From Xenopus tropicalis (lineage: Eukaryota; Chordata; Amphibia; Anura; Pipidae), in assembly GCF_000004195.4 (NCBI RefSeq), contig NC_030680.2, positions 139,499,545-139,563,544 of the forward strand: 64,000 nucleotides of DNA, read 5' to 3'. Position numbers and translations under genes: made by a program. The notes under the pieces are model-generated. The model did no database searches, was not told the DNA's origin, and saw only the letters and a list, made by a program, of their open reading frames with translations. This document shows, one piece after another, positions 10,008-20,545 of this stretch (position 1 is its first letter; every line of letters begins with the position of its first letter).

Positions 10008-11611
10008 CAGTGGCTTGCAAAAGTATTCGGCCCCCTTGAACTTTTCCACATTTTGTCACATTACAGCCACAAACATGAATCAATTTTATTGTAATTCCAC
10101 GTGAAAGACCAATACAAAGTGGCGTACACGTGAGAAGTGGAACGAAAATCATACATGATTCCAAACATTTTTTACAAATAAATAACTGCAAAGTGGGGTG
10201 TGCGTAATTATTCAGCCCCCTGAGTCAATACTTTGTAGAACCCCCTTTTGCTGCAATTCCAGCTGCCAGGCTTTTAGGGTATGTCTCTACCAGCTTTGCA
10301 CATCTACAGACTGAAATCCTTGCCCATTCTTCTTTGCAAAACAGCTCCAGCTCAGTCAGATTAGATGGACAGCGTTTGGGAACAGCAGTTTTCAGATCTT
10401 GCCACAGATTCTCCATTGGATTTAGATCTGGACTGTGACTGGGCCATTCTAACACATGGATATGTTTTGGTTTAAACCATTCCATTGTTGCCCTGGCTTT
10501 GTTTAGGGTCGTTGTCCTGCTGGAAGGTGAACCTCCGCCCCAGTCTCAAGTCTTTTGCAGACTCCAAGAGGTTTTCTTCCAAGATTGCCCTGTATTTGGC
10601 TCCATCCATCTTCCCATCAACTCTGACCAGCTTCCCTGTCCCTGCTGAAGAGAAGCCCCCCCAGAGCATGATGCTGCCACCACCATATGTGACAGTGGGG
10701 ATGGTGTGTTCAGAGTGATGTGCAGTGTTAGTTTTCCGCCACACATAGCGTTTTGCATTTTGGCCAAAAATTTCCATTTTGGTCTCATCTGACCCGAGCA
10801 CCTTCTTCCACATGTTTGCTGTGTCCCCCACATGGCTTGTGGCAAACTGCAAACGGGACTTCTTATGGTTTTCTGTTAATAATGGCTTTCTTCTTGCCAC
10901 TCTTCCATAAAGGCCAACTTTGTGCAGTGCACGACTAATAGTTGTCCTATGGACAGATTCCCCCACCTGAGCTGTAGATCCCTGCAGCTCCCCCAGAGTC
11001 ACCATGGGCCTCTTGGCTGCATTTCTGATCAGCGCTCTCCTTGTTCGGCCTGTGAGTTTAGGGGGATGGCCTTGTCTTGGTAGGTTTACAGTTGTGCCAT
11101 ACTCCTTCCATTTCTGAATGATCGCTTGAACAGTGCTCTGTGGGATGTTCAAGGCTTTGGAAATCTTTTTGTAGCCTAAGCCTGCTTTAAATTTCTCAAT
11201 AACTTTATCCCTGATCTGTCTGGTGTGTTCTTTGGACTTCATGGTGTTGTTACTCCCAATATTCTCTTAGACAACCTCTGAGGCCGTCACAGAGCAGCTG
11301 TATTTGTACTGACATTAGATTACACACAGGTGCACTCTATTTAGTCATTAGTACTCATCAGGCAATGTCTATGGGCAACTGACTGCACTCAGACCAAAGG
11401 GGGCTGAATAATTACGCACACCCCACTTTGCAGTTATTTATTTGTAAAAAATGTTTGGAATCATGTATGATTTTCGCTCCACTTCTCACGTGTACCCCAC
11501 TTTGTATTGGTCTTTCACGTGGAATTCCAATAAAATTGATTCATGCTTGTGGCTGTAATGTGACAAAATGTGGAAAAGTTCAAGGGGGCCGAATACTTTT
11601 GCAAGCCACTG
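10008..11611. mobile_element. Tc1-type DNA transposon, nearly complete
   Basis: 1604 bp between TA dinucleotides (10006-10007, 11612-11613). Terminal inverted repeats of 214 bp (10008-10221 and 11398-11611), starting CAGTGGCTTGCAAAAGTATT, differ at only a few positions. This is the long-inverted-repeat Tc1 layout with one transposase gene on the minus strand. The near-intact repeats suggest a fairly recent insertion. Confidence 0.95.
10225..11242 (-). pseudogene. Tc1 DD34E transposase, one frameshift
   Basis: Frame 1 (11242-10472) begins MKSKEHTRQIRDKVIEKF. It has paired helix-turn-helix DNA-binding regions (about residues 1-110, with a GRPR-like RQGHPPKL linker), then the catalytic core with D152 (GSDETK) and D243 (QQDND). 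A small indel just after the DPK motif moves the frame. The rest continues in frame 2 (10485-10225) with MEWFKPKHIHVLEW and the catalytic E in NPMENLW. Spacing between D243 and E is 34 residues once the shift is allowed for, as expected for Tc1. Total about 340 residues, the usual family length. G150 replaces the tryptophan usual in the WSDE motif. Confidence 0.92.
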
Positions 11612-11613
11612 TA

Positions 11614-12229
11614 ATTACCCCTTATTGGGGCATAACCGTCCTATTGGGTTTATTTAATGGTTAAATGATTCCCTTTTCTCTGTAATAATAAAACAGTACC
11701 TGTACTTGATCCCAACTAAGATATAATTACCCCTTATTGGGGGCAGAACAGCCCTATTGGGTTTATTTAATGGTTAAATGATTCCCTTTTCTCTGTAATA
11801 ATAAAACAGTACCTGTACTTGATCCCAACTAAGATATAATTACCCCTTATTGGGGCAGAACAGCCCTATTGGGTTTATTTAATGGTTAAATGATTCCCTT
11901 TTCTCTGTAATAATAAAACAGTACCTGTACTTGATCCCAACTAAGATATAATTACCCCTTATTGGGGGCAGAACAGCCCTATTGGGTTTATTTCATGGTT
12001 AAATGATTCCCTTTTCTCTGTAATAATAAAACAGTACCTTGTAATTGATCCCAACTAAGATATAAATAATCGTTATTGGATACAAAACCATCCTGTTGGG
12101 TTTTATTAAAGTTTTATTGATTTTTTTTTTAGTAGACTTAAGGTATGGATATCCAAATTACGGAAAGACCCTTATCCAGAATACCCTTGGTCCCGAGAAT
12201 TCTGGATAATGGGTCCTTTACCAGTACTG
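11614..12229. mobile_element. TA-MITE, right part, with four internal units
   Basis: Reverse orientation. Internal units begin near 11708, 11821, 11933 and 12047 (GATCCCAACTAAGATATAAT). The right end (CTTTACCAGTACTGTA) is degraded. The left part is missing where the Tc1 element abuts. Confidence 0.8.
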
Positions 12230-12480
12230 TAAAGGTGCCAATACACAGGCAGATTGAAGCTGAGGATTAGGCCTTTTCAGACCAATTGGGCAGTTTATCT
12301 GCCTGTGTATGGGGACCTCCCACCGATAGCTGGATGAAAATTGCCAGATGTCGATAGGGCATGTTTGATTTTAATGCCCTTATCTGTGCATTGATGTGGC
12401 CCTTGATCTGACTGCCTGCATAACAGCAATTATTATTTAATCGTTGGCCCGATGGCCATTGCTGCATTTCATAATTTAGA
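12230..12480. mobile_element. CCATACACGGGCC-type palindromic repeat, diverged
   Basis: Starts AAAGGTGCCAATACACAGGC and matches the better copies at 16876, 34559 and 61624. Confidence 0.55.
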
Positions 12481-13018
12481 TTTACTGTGCACTTAAATGT
12501 GCTGCCCAGCGCTTATACTGTGGGTGAATTGCTGCCTGTGCCTATTTTGCAGTGTAACACACAAGGGGAGTACGATGCAGGGGTGCCCTCTGTGTAACAG
12601 TTGCCCAGGCAGTAAGTGCACAGCCTGTGTATAAGCGCTTCCGTTTGGGGCAGTGGCATGGGCAGTGGGCTTGAAACTGAATGAACAAACTGTGCCCCAA
12701 TTCGTACCCAGGCAACTTAATTGTCTGTAAAGAAGATGGGCTGGGCACTGAGGGAACCCTGAAGCTACTACCTGGTTGGGATGTGCTGGTATCCCCAGGG
12801 TTCCCCTGCATCAACAGGCAAAAAGTGCATTTGGATGCAAGTACCTAAAAAATGGTTTTAGGCACAACTTACTGCTGGGAAAAGTGCAAGTTGCACACTG
12901 TGCTTGTGTATGTAAATTAACCCTATGGTGTCTGTGGTGTATATCCCTGGGGTCAGTAAAGCAGCTCCAAGCCCTCTGCTGTTATGTTTGTGCCCCTGTA
13001 TAAACAGCATTACACACG
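12481..13018. other. Non-coding stretch
   Basis: No exon or named element seen. Confidence 0.4.
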
Positions 13019-13207
13019 CATACCCCCCAACTGTCCTGCTTTCCGTGGGACAATCCCGGTTTTGATAGCACATCGCGCTGTCCTGGATAGTTCCATGAAT
13101 TTCCCGCATTTCCGTAATAGATTACGGAAATGCGGAACATTCATTTACGTATCCGGGACAGCGCGATGTGCTGGCGCTCCTTCTCCAATGGCTCCTCTGT
13201 GTATGCG

Positions 13208-13325
13208 GCTCCTTGTGCGGCGGTGACAGGCCCTTTTATAAGGTTGCGCCCCGTGCGTATTGACGTCACACGTACCCAGGGGCGCAACCTTATAAAAGGG
13301 CCTGTCACCGCCACACAAGGAGCCG
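13208..13325. promoter_or_regulatory. Hairpin with two TATA-like boxes around TGACGTCA
   Basis: Arms of about 43 bp (about 13208-13250 and 13279-13325) put TATAAAAGG on each strand, facing outward from the octamer TGACGTCA at 13261-13268. The layout resembles a bidirectional promoter; function is inference. Confidence 0.4.
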
Positions 13326-13334
13326 CTGAAGAAG

Positions 13335-13600
13335 GGAGCACTGTCTCTATTGGGGGCACTGTATGGGGGGGACTGTCTCTATTGGGGGCACTGTGTATGG
13401 GGGGGACTGTCTATGGGGGCACTGCCTATGGGGGGTACTGTGTATGGGGCACTTTCTATGGAGGGTTACTGTCTATGGGGGCACTTTCTATGGGGGTTAA
13501 TGTCTATGGGGCACTTTCTATGGGGGCAATTGGGAGCACTTTCTATGTGTATAGGTGGTACTGTCTTTTAGGCTATTGGGGGTACTGTGTATGGGGGGGC
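13335..13600. repeat. Minisatellite inside the hairpin element
   Basis: Irregular units of TCTATGGGGGCACT. Frames here are artefacts. Confidence 0.9.
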
Positions 13601-13717
13601 AAACTGGTACATAGTTATAACTCACTTTTATAACTGACTGTCTTCTCTCTATATTTGTATTTTATATGTAGGAGTTGCTGTATTGTTTTCCTTTTTCATT
13701 TTTCAAATGTTGGGAGT

Positions 13718-14330
13718 TTTAAGACGTTTGTAATGTTGTTCGTAATTTTTTATCAATATTATATAATGATTCAGTACTTAAGGATGTACAGGTTAGGACT
13801 CCTATAAAATTGGTTTCAAGGCGAGCACCTACTTTAAGGTGGCCACACACGCGGCGATTTTCAATCTTTCGTGCGACCATCGGTCGCACTGTATATAATG
13901 TGCTGGGGGGGCCTGGGGAATAAGGGGCCAAACCACAGGGTCTTTTTCCTCTATAGCGACTTTAGGATGGTGCAGGCAGTGTGGGCAAAGGTTTTCTTGC
14001 GGGGGGGCCGGTGACACCACAATGTATAGATTCCCTTTGCCCAGTAAGGGGTTAACCAGTTATGGAAAAAATCTTAAAAACTGCTCTGGTGCCCCCCCCC
14101 CCCACCAGAAAGTGTAACCTGCCTTCAGCTGAAAATAATACAGTGAAGCCTCAATTTTACATCCCCAAGTTTTCCCTCATTTTACCCCATTTCTCTGGTC
14201 CCACCAATATGTAAAGCACAACGCATTTCCCTGATTTAACATTTTACACCATTTATTTTCTGGTCCCCTGAAAAATGTAAAATGGTGGTTCTACTATAAA
14301 CAGCTTCAGTGCCCGATTGTAGGCCCCTGC
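13718..14330. other. Non-coding stretch with repeat fragments
   Basis: Contains AAGGTGGCCACACACG (about 13836), a C-run near 14095, and a segment of short inverted ATGTAAA / TTTACAT words (14150-14300). No gene. Confidence 0.45.
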
Positions 14331-14538
14331 CATTCCCAGTACAATTCCGCAGTGCTGTACTACATATTTTTTAAGCTTTTATTTCCAGTTTGCTATGTAA
14401 CCTTTTTTTAGTTTGAATAGCTACTCCCATGGTTACACAGCAGCCTTGTTTGGATAATCTATAGGCAAATACACCAGTGTTACTAGTGCGGGGCAACAGT
14501 ACATAATATACGAATTACTGAATGATTTTACTGTTCCT
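14331..14538. mobile_element. TTAA-type MITE, right part, interrupted by Harbinger MITE
   Basis: Reverse-oriented relative of 8960-9245, ending TTACTGTTCCTTTA. The following Harbinger MITE sits exactly in this end. Confidence 0.55.
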
Positions 14539-14541
14539 TTA

Positions 14542-14722
14542 GGGCTCTGGCACACGGGGAGATTAGTCGCCCGCGGCAAAAGTCCCTGTTCACGGGCGAC
14601 TAATCTCCCCGAGTTGCCTACCCCTGCCATCCCACCGGCGAACATGTAAGTCGCCGGCGGGATGGCAGACGCGGCGGGGCGATTTCAGGAAATCGCCGGA
14701 AAAGACTCGCGTGCCAGAGCCC
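14542..14722. mobile_element. Harbinger-type MITE with TTA duplication
   Basis: Inverted ends GGGCTCTGGCACACGGGG and CGCGTGCCAGAGCCC flanked by TTA (14539-14541, 14723-14725). A three-base TWA target is the PIF/Harbinger signature. 181 bp, strongly self-complementary. Confidence 0.85.
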
Positions 14723-14734
14723 TTAAACAATAAG

Positions 14735-15860
14735 CAAAAAACAAGAGCAAGGAAAGAAGGAAGATAAAGAGGTGAAGAGATAAGTAAGCCGGGTGTTTCC
14801 AGGGTTTGTGCAGACAACCAGGAGGCCCAGATGGCTTTGAATTTAGTGGGGCAGCCTTTGGCTATATAGACTAGTTTTTGTTTAGCAAGTATGTCATTAA
14901 CTAGTTTCCACCAATAGTCAAGAGTTAGTGAGGCGGTAGCTTTCCATTGCAATAGAATTGCTTTTTCCCCAGTAATTGCAAGTACAGGTATGGGATCCCT
15001 TATCCGGAAACCTATTATCCAGAAAGCTCCGAATTACGGAAAGTCTGTCTCCCATAGACTCCATTTTAATTAAATAATTTAGAATTTTAAAACTGATTTC
15101 CTTTTTCTCTGTAATAATAAAACAGTACCTGTACTTGATCCCAACTAAGATATAATTACCCCTTATTGGGGGCAGAACAGCCCTATTGGGTTTATTTCAT
15201 GGTTAAATGATTCCCTTTTCTCTGTAATAATAAAACAGTACCTGTACTTGATCCCAACTAAGATATAATTACCCCTTATTGGGGCAGAACAGCCCTATTG
15301 GGTTTATTTCATGGTTAAATGATTCCCTTTTCTCTGTAATAATAAAACAGTACCTGTACTTGATCCCAACTAAGATATAAACAATCCTTATTGGATGCAA
15401 AACAATCCTATTGGGTTTAATTCATGTTTTATTGATTTTTAGTAGACTTAAGGGATGGAGTTCCAAATTACAGAGAGACCCCTATCCAGAATACCCTTGG
15501 TCCCGAGCATTCTGGATAATGGGTCCTATACCTGTATTACAATTTCTCTTCTGATGTAGGGTCATGTGCTACACCTAGGAGGCATAGATTAGGAGACTTA
15601 CTGTTGGGCAATGACAACACATCATTGATATAGGTCAGAATAGCCGCCCAAAACTGTACTTCAGTTCATTCCAAAAATGTGAAAGAAGGAGTGACATCTG
15701 TCTATTGGGCATCAGATAGGCCCAATCTCCAGTTGACATGGTTATTGTAGGAAGTTACACTTGGGCATCTCACAGCATGTCTTCCACCAGATCTGATTTA
15801 TATCTTTGTCGTTCCCCCTGCAGTTTAAGCCAGGGGCCAGGGGTAGTATGCCACAGTATA
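14735..15860 (-). pseudogene. L1-like ORF2 C-terminal remnant, split by a MITE
   Basis: The minus strand reads ILLQWKATASLTLDYWW, then LVNDILAKQKLVYI and KFKAIWASWL. This is the usual C-terminal wording of L1/Tx1-type ORF2. Upstream (15537-15860) frames give FWNELKYSFGRLF and LCLLGVAHDP, also typical, with frameshifts and stops. The MITE at 14995-15534 interrupts it. No domain of the reverse transcriptase itself is present. Confidence 0.65.
14995..15534. mobile_element. TA-flanked MITE inserted in LINE remnant
   Basis: Ends CAGGTATGGGATCCC and GGGTCCTATACCTG with TA on both sides. Internal 112-bp units start near 15137, 15250 and 15362. Confidence 0.85.
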
Positions 15861-16875
15861 GCGTAAAGCCAGGAGAGCACCTTACTCAGGCCTATGTAAA
15901 TATAATTCTAAATGAGTTTTCTGTGTTGTAATGTCCTGGTGGATAACTGAGAATGGAAAGCATGTTTAAGTTGCAGGTACAACAAAGCATGGCAGAAGCC
16001 GGGCGGAACTCTTCCTTTAGAACTGGAAATTGTTTAAGGTCATCTTTAAAACAATGTCCTGCATCATCTTTCTCTGCCACAACTTTAATTAAAGTCAATC
16101 AGTGAAATTTAATTGGCTGTTGCTTACTTCAGAATAAGCTCAATATTTTTTTTAAACCAACGTAATTACTTACAAGAGCAGCCCTATCAGCAAACTATAA
16201 TCAACATGACCTATAGGGAACTATTAATGTACATTTAGAAGAGCAGTTATAGTTGGTGTCAGTATCGGTGGAAAGTAAAAGGAGGCTCAGTAGGAGGCTC
16301 AGCGGCCATAAGCACCAGTGGTGCAAGGCAAATTTACAATCAAAAAGTGCAGCACTGGGTACAATACTGGGCCCTTCATTTTACCAGTGAGTAAAGTACT
16401 TGTGCCTGTATGCCGTGCCCTATACTCACACTGCAGTTTGCAGAATAAGGAGAACAGAGCAGCTTTGGACCAGTATTTTGGACACTTTTTCTGTAATATG
16501 GAGTCGCACACCTTCCCTTTCCATTGGGTGCCAGCCTGCCAGGGTTTCTCATGCACCGGGATAAAGTCTGACCGCACTCCAGCACATCCCTTTATTTAGC
16601 CATTTAGGGCACGGCGTAGCTACATTTCCAGCCTGCACGGGTTTCATCATGCTACACACAGCTAGCGAGCCCTTTACATACACGTGCCTCAAGTGCCATC
16701 TAGCGGTCACCAATACTAATCTCACTCTCAATACAAAACTTACATTTACAATGCACTGAGCTTCACATCTTCCATGCAGAGATCAAGAACCCCGGGGGGT
16801 GCAAGTAATGTTAGATTTGCAATAAGGGGCGCTCTCTTGTACTTGGGCCCCTGGGTCTGTAAATCAGCCCTAGTG
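15861..16875. other. Non-coding stretch
   Basis: No exon supported. Short overlapping frames at 16299-16599 on both strands have no family signal. Confidence 0.4.
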
Positions 16876-17513
16876 TAAAGGTGGCCATACACAGGCCGAT
16901 TGTAGCTGCTGATATAGGTCCCTTGGACCGATATCTGCCCGTGTAGAGGCAGGAACGAGGGGCATGCCTGACCAATATCTGGCCTGAAATTGGCCAGATA
17001 TCGATCGGGCAGGTTAAAAGATTTAGTCGGATCGGGGACCGCATCGGCTCGTTGCCCCATTGCCGCCTTTATAATTCAATTGTTTGGCCCCAGGGCCAAA
17101 CGATCGAATTAGCCTACATGTTCCCCGATATCGCCCACCCGTAGGTGGGGATATTGGGAGAAGATCCGCCCGCTTGGCGGCCTCGCCACGTGTATGGGCA
17201 CCTTAAAGATCGCACGAAAGATCGTACAATCAGCCACTAACCTTCAGGGCTGAAACGGCAAATAAGGAGGTAGAAACAATAGGATTTCTACCTCCTTCTG
17301 CCGATTCAGCCCTGACAGCAGATTTTGCTCAGGCGCCTTCCATGGCGCCCGATCAAAATCTTTTAACCTGCCCGATCGGCGAGTCGACTGATTTCAGCAG
17401 CCTCCTGCGATATCGATCATCTCGCCGACTTGCCATACACGCACCGAATATCGTACGAAACAAGGTTTTGTACCATATTATCAGTGCATGTATGGCCAGC
17501 TTTACTCTATGCA
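16876..17513. mobile_element. Composite of CCATACAC-type palindromic repeats
   Basis: The first part runs from AAGGTGGCCATACACAGGCC to GTGTATGGGCACCTT (about 17205). The second part (17206-17513) has AGATCGCACGAAAGATCGTA and ends near TGTATGGCCAGCTTTA. It contains GAAATTGGCCAGATATCGAT, shared with 34559 and 61624, and an inner inverted pair TAGAAACAATAGGATTTCTA. Confidence 0.7.
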
Positions 17514-18212
17514 CTCTATCTCCACTGGGCAAAACTATCTCGCTTATGCATCCACTGCACCTCTTTATTTGTAATAAAATAATAAAAAGTCTGATTTTTT
17601 TGCTCAGACTTTTTCAGTTCAAATTGTTGCACAAAAAAAGCATACAAAATTGGAATCTCTAAAGTTTCCAAGTAAGTGAAGGATCCTCCAGGAAAGGAAA
17701 GGGACATCTGCCATTGACTTCTACTCAATCTTGGCAAGTTTTAGCCGGTAAATTGTCAGATTCATCTTTTTAGCCATTTGGATGCGATCTTGAAAAAGTT
17801 GTGACTTTTTTTTCTGTGGCTTTTAGTGCTAAAAATCCTGAATTGGGAAACAAAATGGTTAGCAAATGGTCCCATTATTATATACCAATCAGGGTATAAA
17901 GAGCTAAATCTTAGAAACCATAAAAATTGCAATTTTTGTGCTCATTTAGTATTTGTATACATACGTTATATAACTTGCGTATCAAGCTACAGACAATGCA
18001 GAGAAGTGGGGCAGGGAGGGGGGCAAACTCCACTGAACACCAAAGCATTAACACACCAATGAATTAAGATGAATTAGCATGTTAATTATTTCATTAAGTA
18101 TTTGAGTTACTTATTATTAAGCGTAACATCAGCTGTTTATATTGGGAGCTATATACTGAATTATACTCTCTCCTGCTTGAGCTTTTTCAGTGGAATGACT
18201 GGTTATTGGGCC
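17514..18212. other. Non-coding stretch
   Basis: No exon supported. ATCAAGCTACAGACAATGCAGAG-like wording near 17980 recurs near 18640, so the two sides of the palindrome share a diverged repeat. Confidence 0.45.
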
Positions 18213-18443
18213 CCAAAATAGCACAAAATACCGGCACAACAGGATTTGTTTTAGCGGGATAAACCCTGCTGATTTTAATAGTAGCAAACCATGTAACGTT
18301 TCGGGGGCACGCCCCTTCGTCAGACATCATGTCTGACGAAGGGGCGTGCCCCCGAAACGTTACATGGTTTGCTACTATTAAAATCAGCAGGGTTTATCCC
18401 GCTAAAACAAATCCTGTTGTGCCGGTATTTTGTGCTATTTTGG
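18213..18443. repeat. Perfect palindrome, 115-bp arms, 1-base centre
   Basis: Arms 18213-18327 and 18329-18443 match base for base by my reading, centred on C18328 (CAGACAT-C-ATGTCTG). Contains AACGTTTCGGGGGCACG. Either a foldback repeat or a cloning/assembly inversion. Confidence 0.93.
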
Positions 18444-19245
18444 ATCGTGGTGGAGAGTGCCGACGTCTCTAAAAGTACTGTGCACCAGGTGGAACAGAGT
18501 GGAAAGGCCAGGGTGTGCTGGTGAGTGTGGATTGGTTATTGGGCCCCACCGCAACATCATTGGGCCCCTAAACATATGCAATTTACGTAATTTATGGAAA
18601 AACTTCCATTACATTTGTAGAAACTTATGTAACTTGTGTATCAAGCGACGCAGAGCAGCATGGTGGGGCAGGTAGGTAGGAAGGGTTCAAACTCCACTGA
18701 CCCCAAAGAACTGGGTGTTAATTAGCACATTAGTCATTAATGAAGGGGCATGGCCAAAATGTTGATACTGTTCTCTTGTGCTCATAGGGCACCCCTTATA
18801 AAAGACTTGTACGGGGTCCCAATGTTTCTGATGGTGGCCTTTTATGGACCATTGATGGTGGAACCATAAATTCTCATAATCGCTTTAAGAATCCATGGAT
18901 CTGAGTCTGAATGTCTCTGAATTCAGTAGCTGTGTGTGTTTAGAAGATGGTAACTATAGCACTCAGTGTATGCCTGCATCTTCTCATCCCGATCTTTTGG
19001 CACTTACAGTTTAAGTCCAAGTACCTCCGTGCCTACCCAATTTCCATGCAGCTGTACTGAGATCTAGATATAGAACAAGATATAGAACAAACGTAAGAAA
19101 TGGGGAATAAAAATAAATAGGGAGGGAAGGATAACATGGGGGGAAATAGTAAATATGAGGGCATTTTTTGGGCACAGCAGTGCCAGGGTTAAATTAATAT
19201 GCAGACTGCATCTCCAATGAGACATCACTCAACAGAACATCTCCT
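18444..19245. other. Non-coding stretch
   Basis: Diverged repeat of the 17.95-18.21 kb flank at the left; otherwise nothing recognised. Confidence 0.4.
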
Positions 19246-19470
19246 AAAGCTGGCCATACACATGAGTGATCTTTAGTCAGATTCGGGTCGGACATGTGTT
19301 CCTGAGCACCCCATACACGGGCTGAAGGGGCCAAGCCAACATCTGTTATCAGCAGTGTGTATAGCAAGTCTGTCTTTATGGGTTCTTCTGGCCGTCTGGG
19401 CACCTGAGATGTACACCTGATTCTGCTTCCCACACATTTGACTCCTACTCTTGGATCGAGAGAAGGGAGG
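19246..19470. mobile_element. CCATACAC-type repeat fragment
   Basis: CTAAAGCTGGCCATACACAT start and CACCCCATACACGGGC inside; diverged copy. Confidence 0.5.
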
Positions 19471-20250
19471 GGGGATCTGTAATGCACAGAACACAATTTG
19501 ACTTAAAGTTGCATTTTAAAAAAGCTGAATTTTAGTTGTTTTAGGTTTGTTAGGCCGTCCTGCTTCTCTAGGGTTGCTTCCCAGTAACAAACCAGCCAGG
19601 GCTGATATTACAAATTTACCTGCAATGTACTTGCCAGTAAATTTGTAATCCCAAATGTTCTGCCCCTGACTTGCCCCAATTCTACCTACACTCCCCCACC
19701 ATTCTGCCCCTCACTCCCCATCCATCCCGCCAATTACCTCTTTAACCCTGCAGCTCCTTCCAGTTTCCGAATGCAAAAATACCCCATCTAAAACCTGTCG
19801 ATCACGTAGGAGCCAATGGCTGTGTTGCTTTTAAACTGGAAGATCTTTCTTTGCTTCGTGGTTTTAGAGGTTTTGGGGTTTTTTGACGTTGGCTTTTGTG
19901 CAACAAACCCAAAAAGGTGTGGTTTTTGCAGGTCTTTTTCCACATCGTTTTTGTTTGTGCTCTTTCAGTTTGAATCTTTTAATAAAAGACTGACATTTGT
20001 GGAAATGAGTTTAGTAGTGTTTTTTTAAAAAAAAAAAAACTATCAAACATTCAAATTTTCATGGTTTTATTAAATCCAGATGCAAAAGGCATTTAAAAGG
20101 GATCCGCTGTTCATTTTTAGACAAGTTGAGATGAATTAATACCCATAACATTTTTTATTATACAGTTTTATGGTTTTCTTTTATTTAAGTAACTCTGTAA
20201 AGTAGAGCATTTGCCTATTTCTTAAGATATATAAGATCTATTAAAACTGG
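19471..20250. other. Non-coding stretch
   Basis: T-rich and A-rich runs; no exon supported. Confidence 0.4.
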
Positions 20251-20258
20251 GGTTTTTG

Positions 20259-20545
20259 TAGGGATGCGCTGAAGCCACTATTTTCGGATTCGCCCGAACC
20301 CCGAACCCTTTGTGAAAGATTTTACTGAATACCCAACCGAATCCTAATTTACATACATAAATGAAGATACTGAAGTTAAAAAGAAACGTGTAAAAAAAAT
20401 TTCAACTACCGTGTTTATGGGACTAAAAAAGTCACGTGAATTTAAGGATTTGGATTCGCATTGGCACGGACCGTGGATTCGGCCGATTCTTAATCCTGCT
20501 GAAAGGTCAAATCCCAATCTGAATCCTGGATTTGGTGCATCCCTA
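20259..20545. mobile_element. hAT MITE (TAGGGATGC ends)
   Basis: Ends TAGGGATGCGC and GGTGCATCCCTA. Flanking octamers GGTTTTTG and GTGTTTTG match at six of eight positions. Inner TTCGG / CCGAA words are self-complementary. Confidence 0.75.

Larger units (their letters stand above)
13019..13717. mobile_element. Non-autonomous element with hairpins and minisatellite (copy 1)
   Basis: Left end CATACCCCCCAACTGTCC. A 15-bp perfect hairpin (13104-13118/13121-13135) is followed by a second long hairpin around TGACGTCA, a minisatellite, a segment with TTATATGTAGGAGTTGCTG, and an end in ATGTTGGGAG. Same order as 32360-30786 read in reverse. The last few end bases are missing here. No protein. Confidence 0.8.

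Noticed and set aside
13130..13633. 167-codon glycine/tryptophan-rich frame
   Set aside because: Runs through the hairpin and minisatellite of a non-autonomous element.
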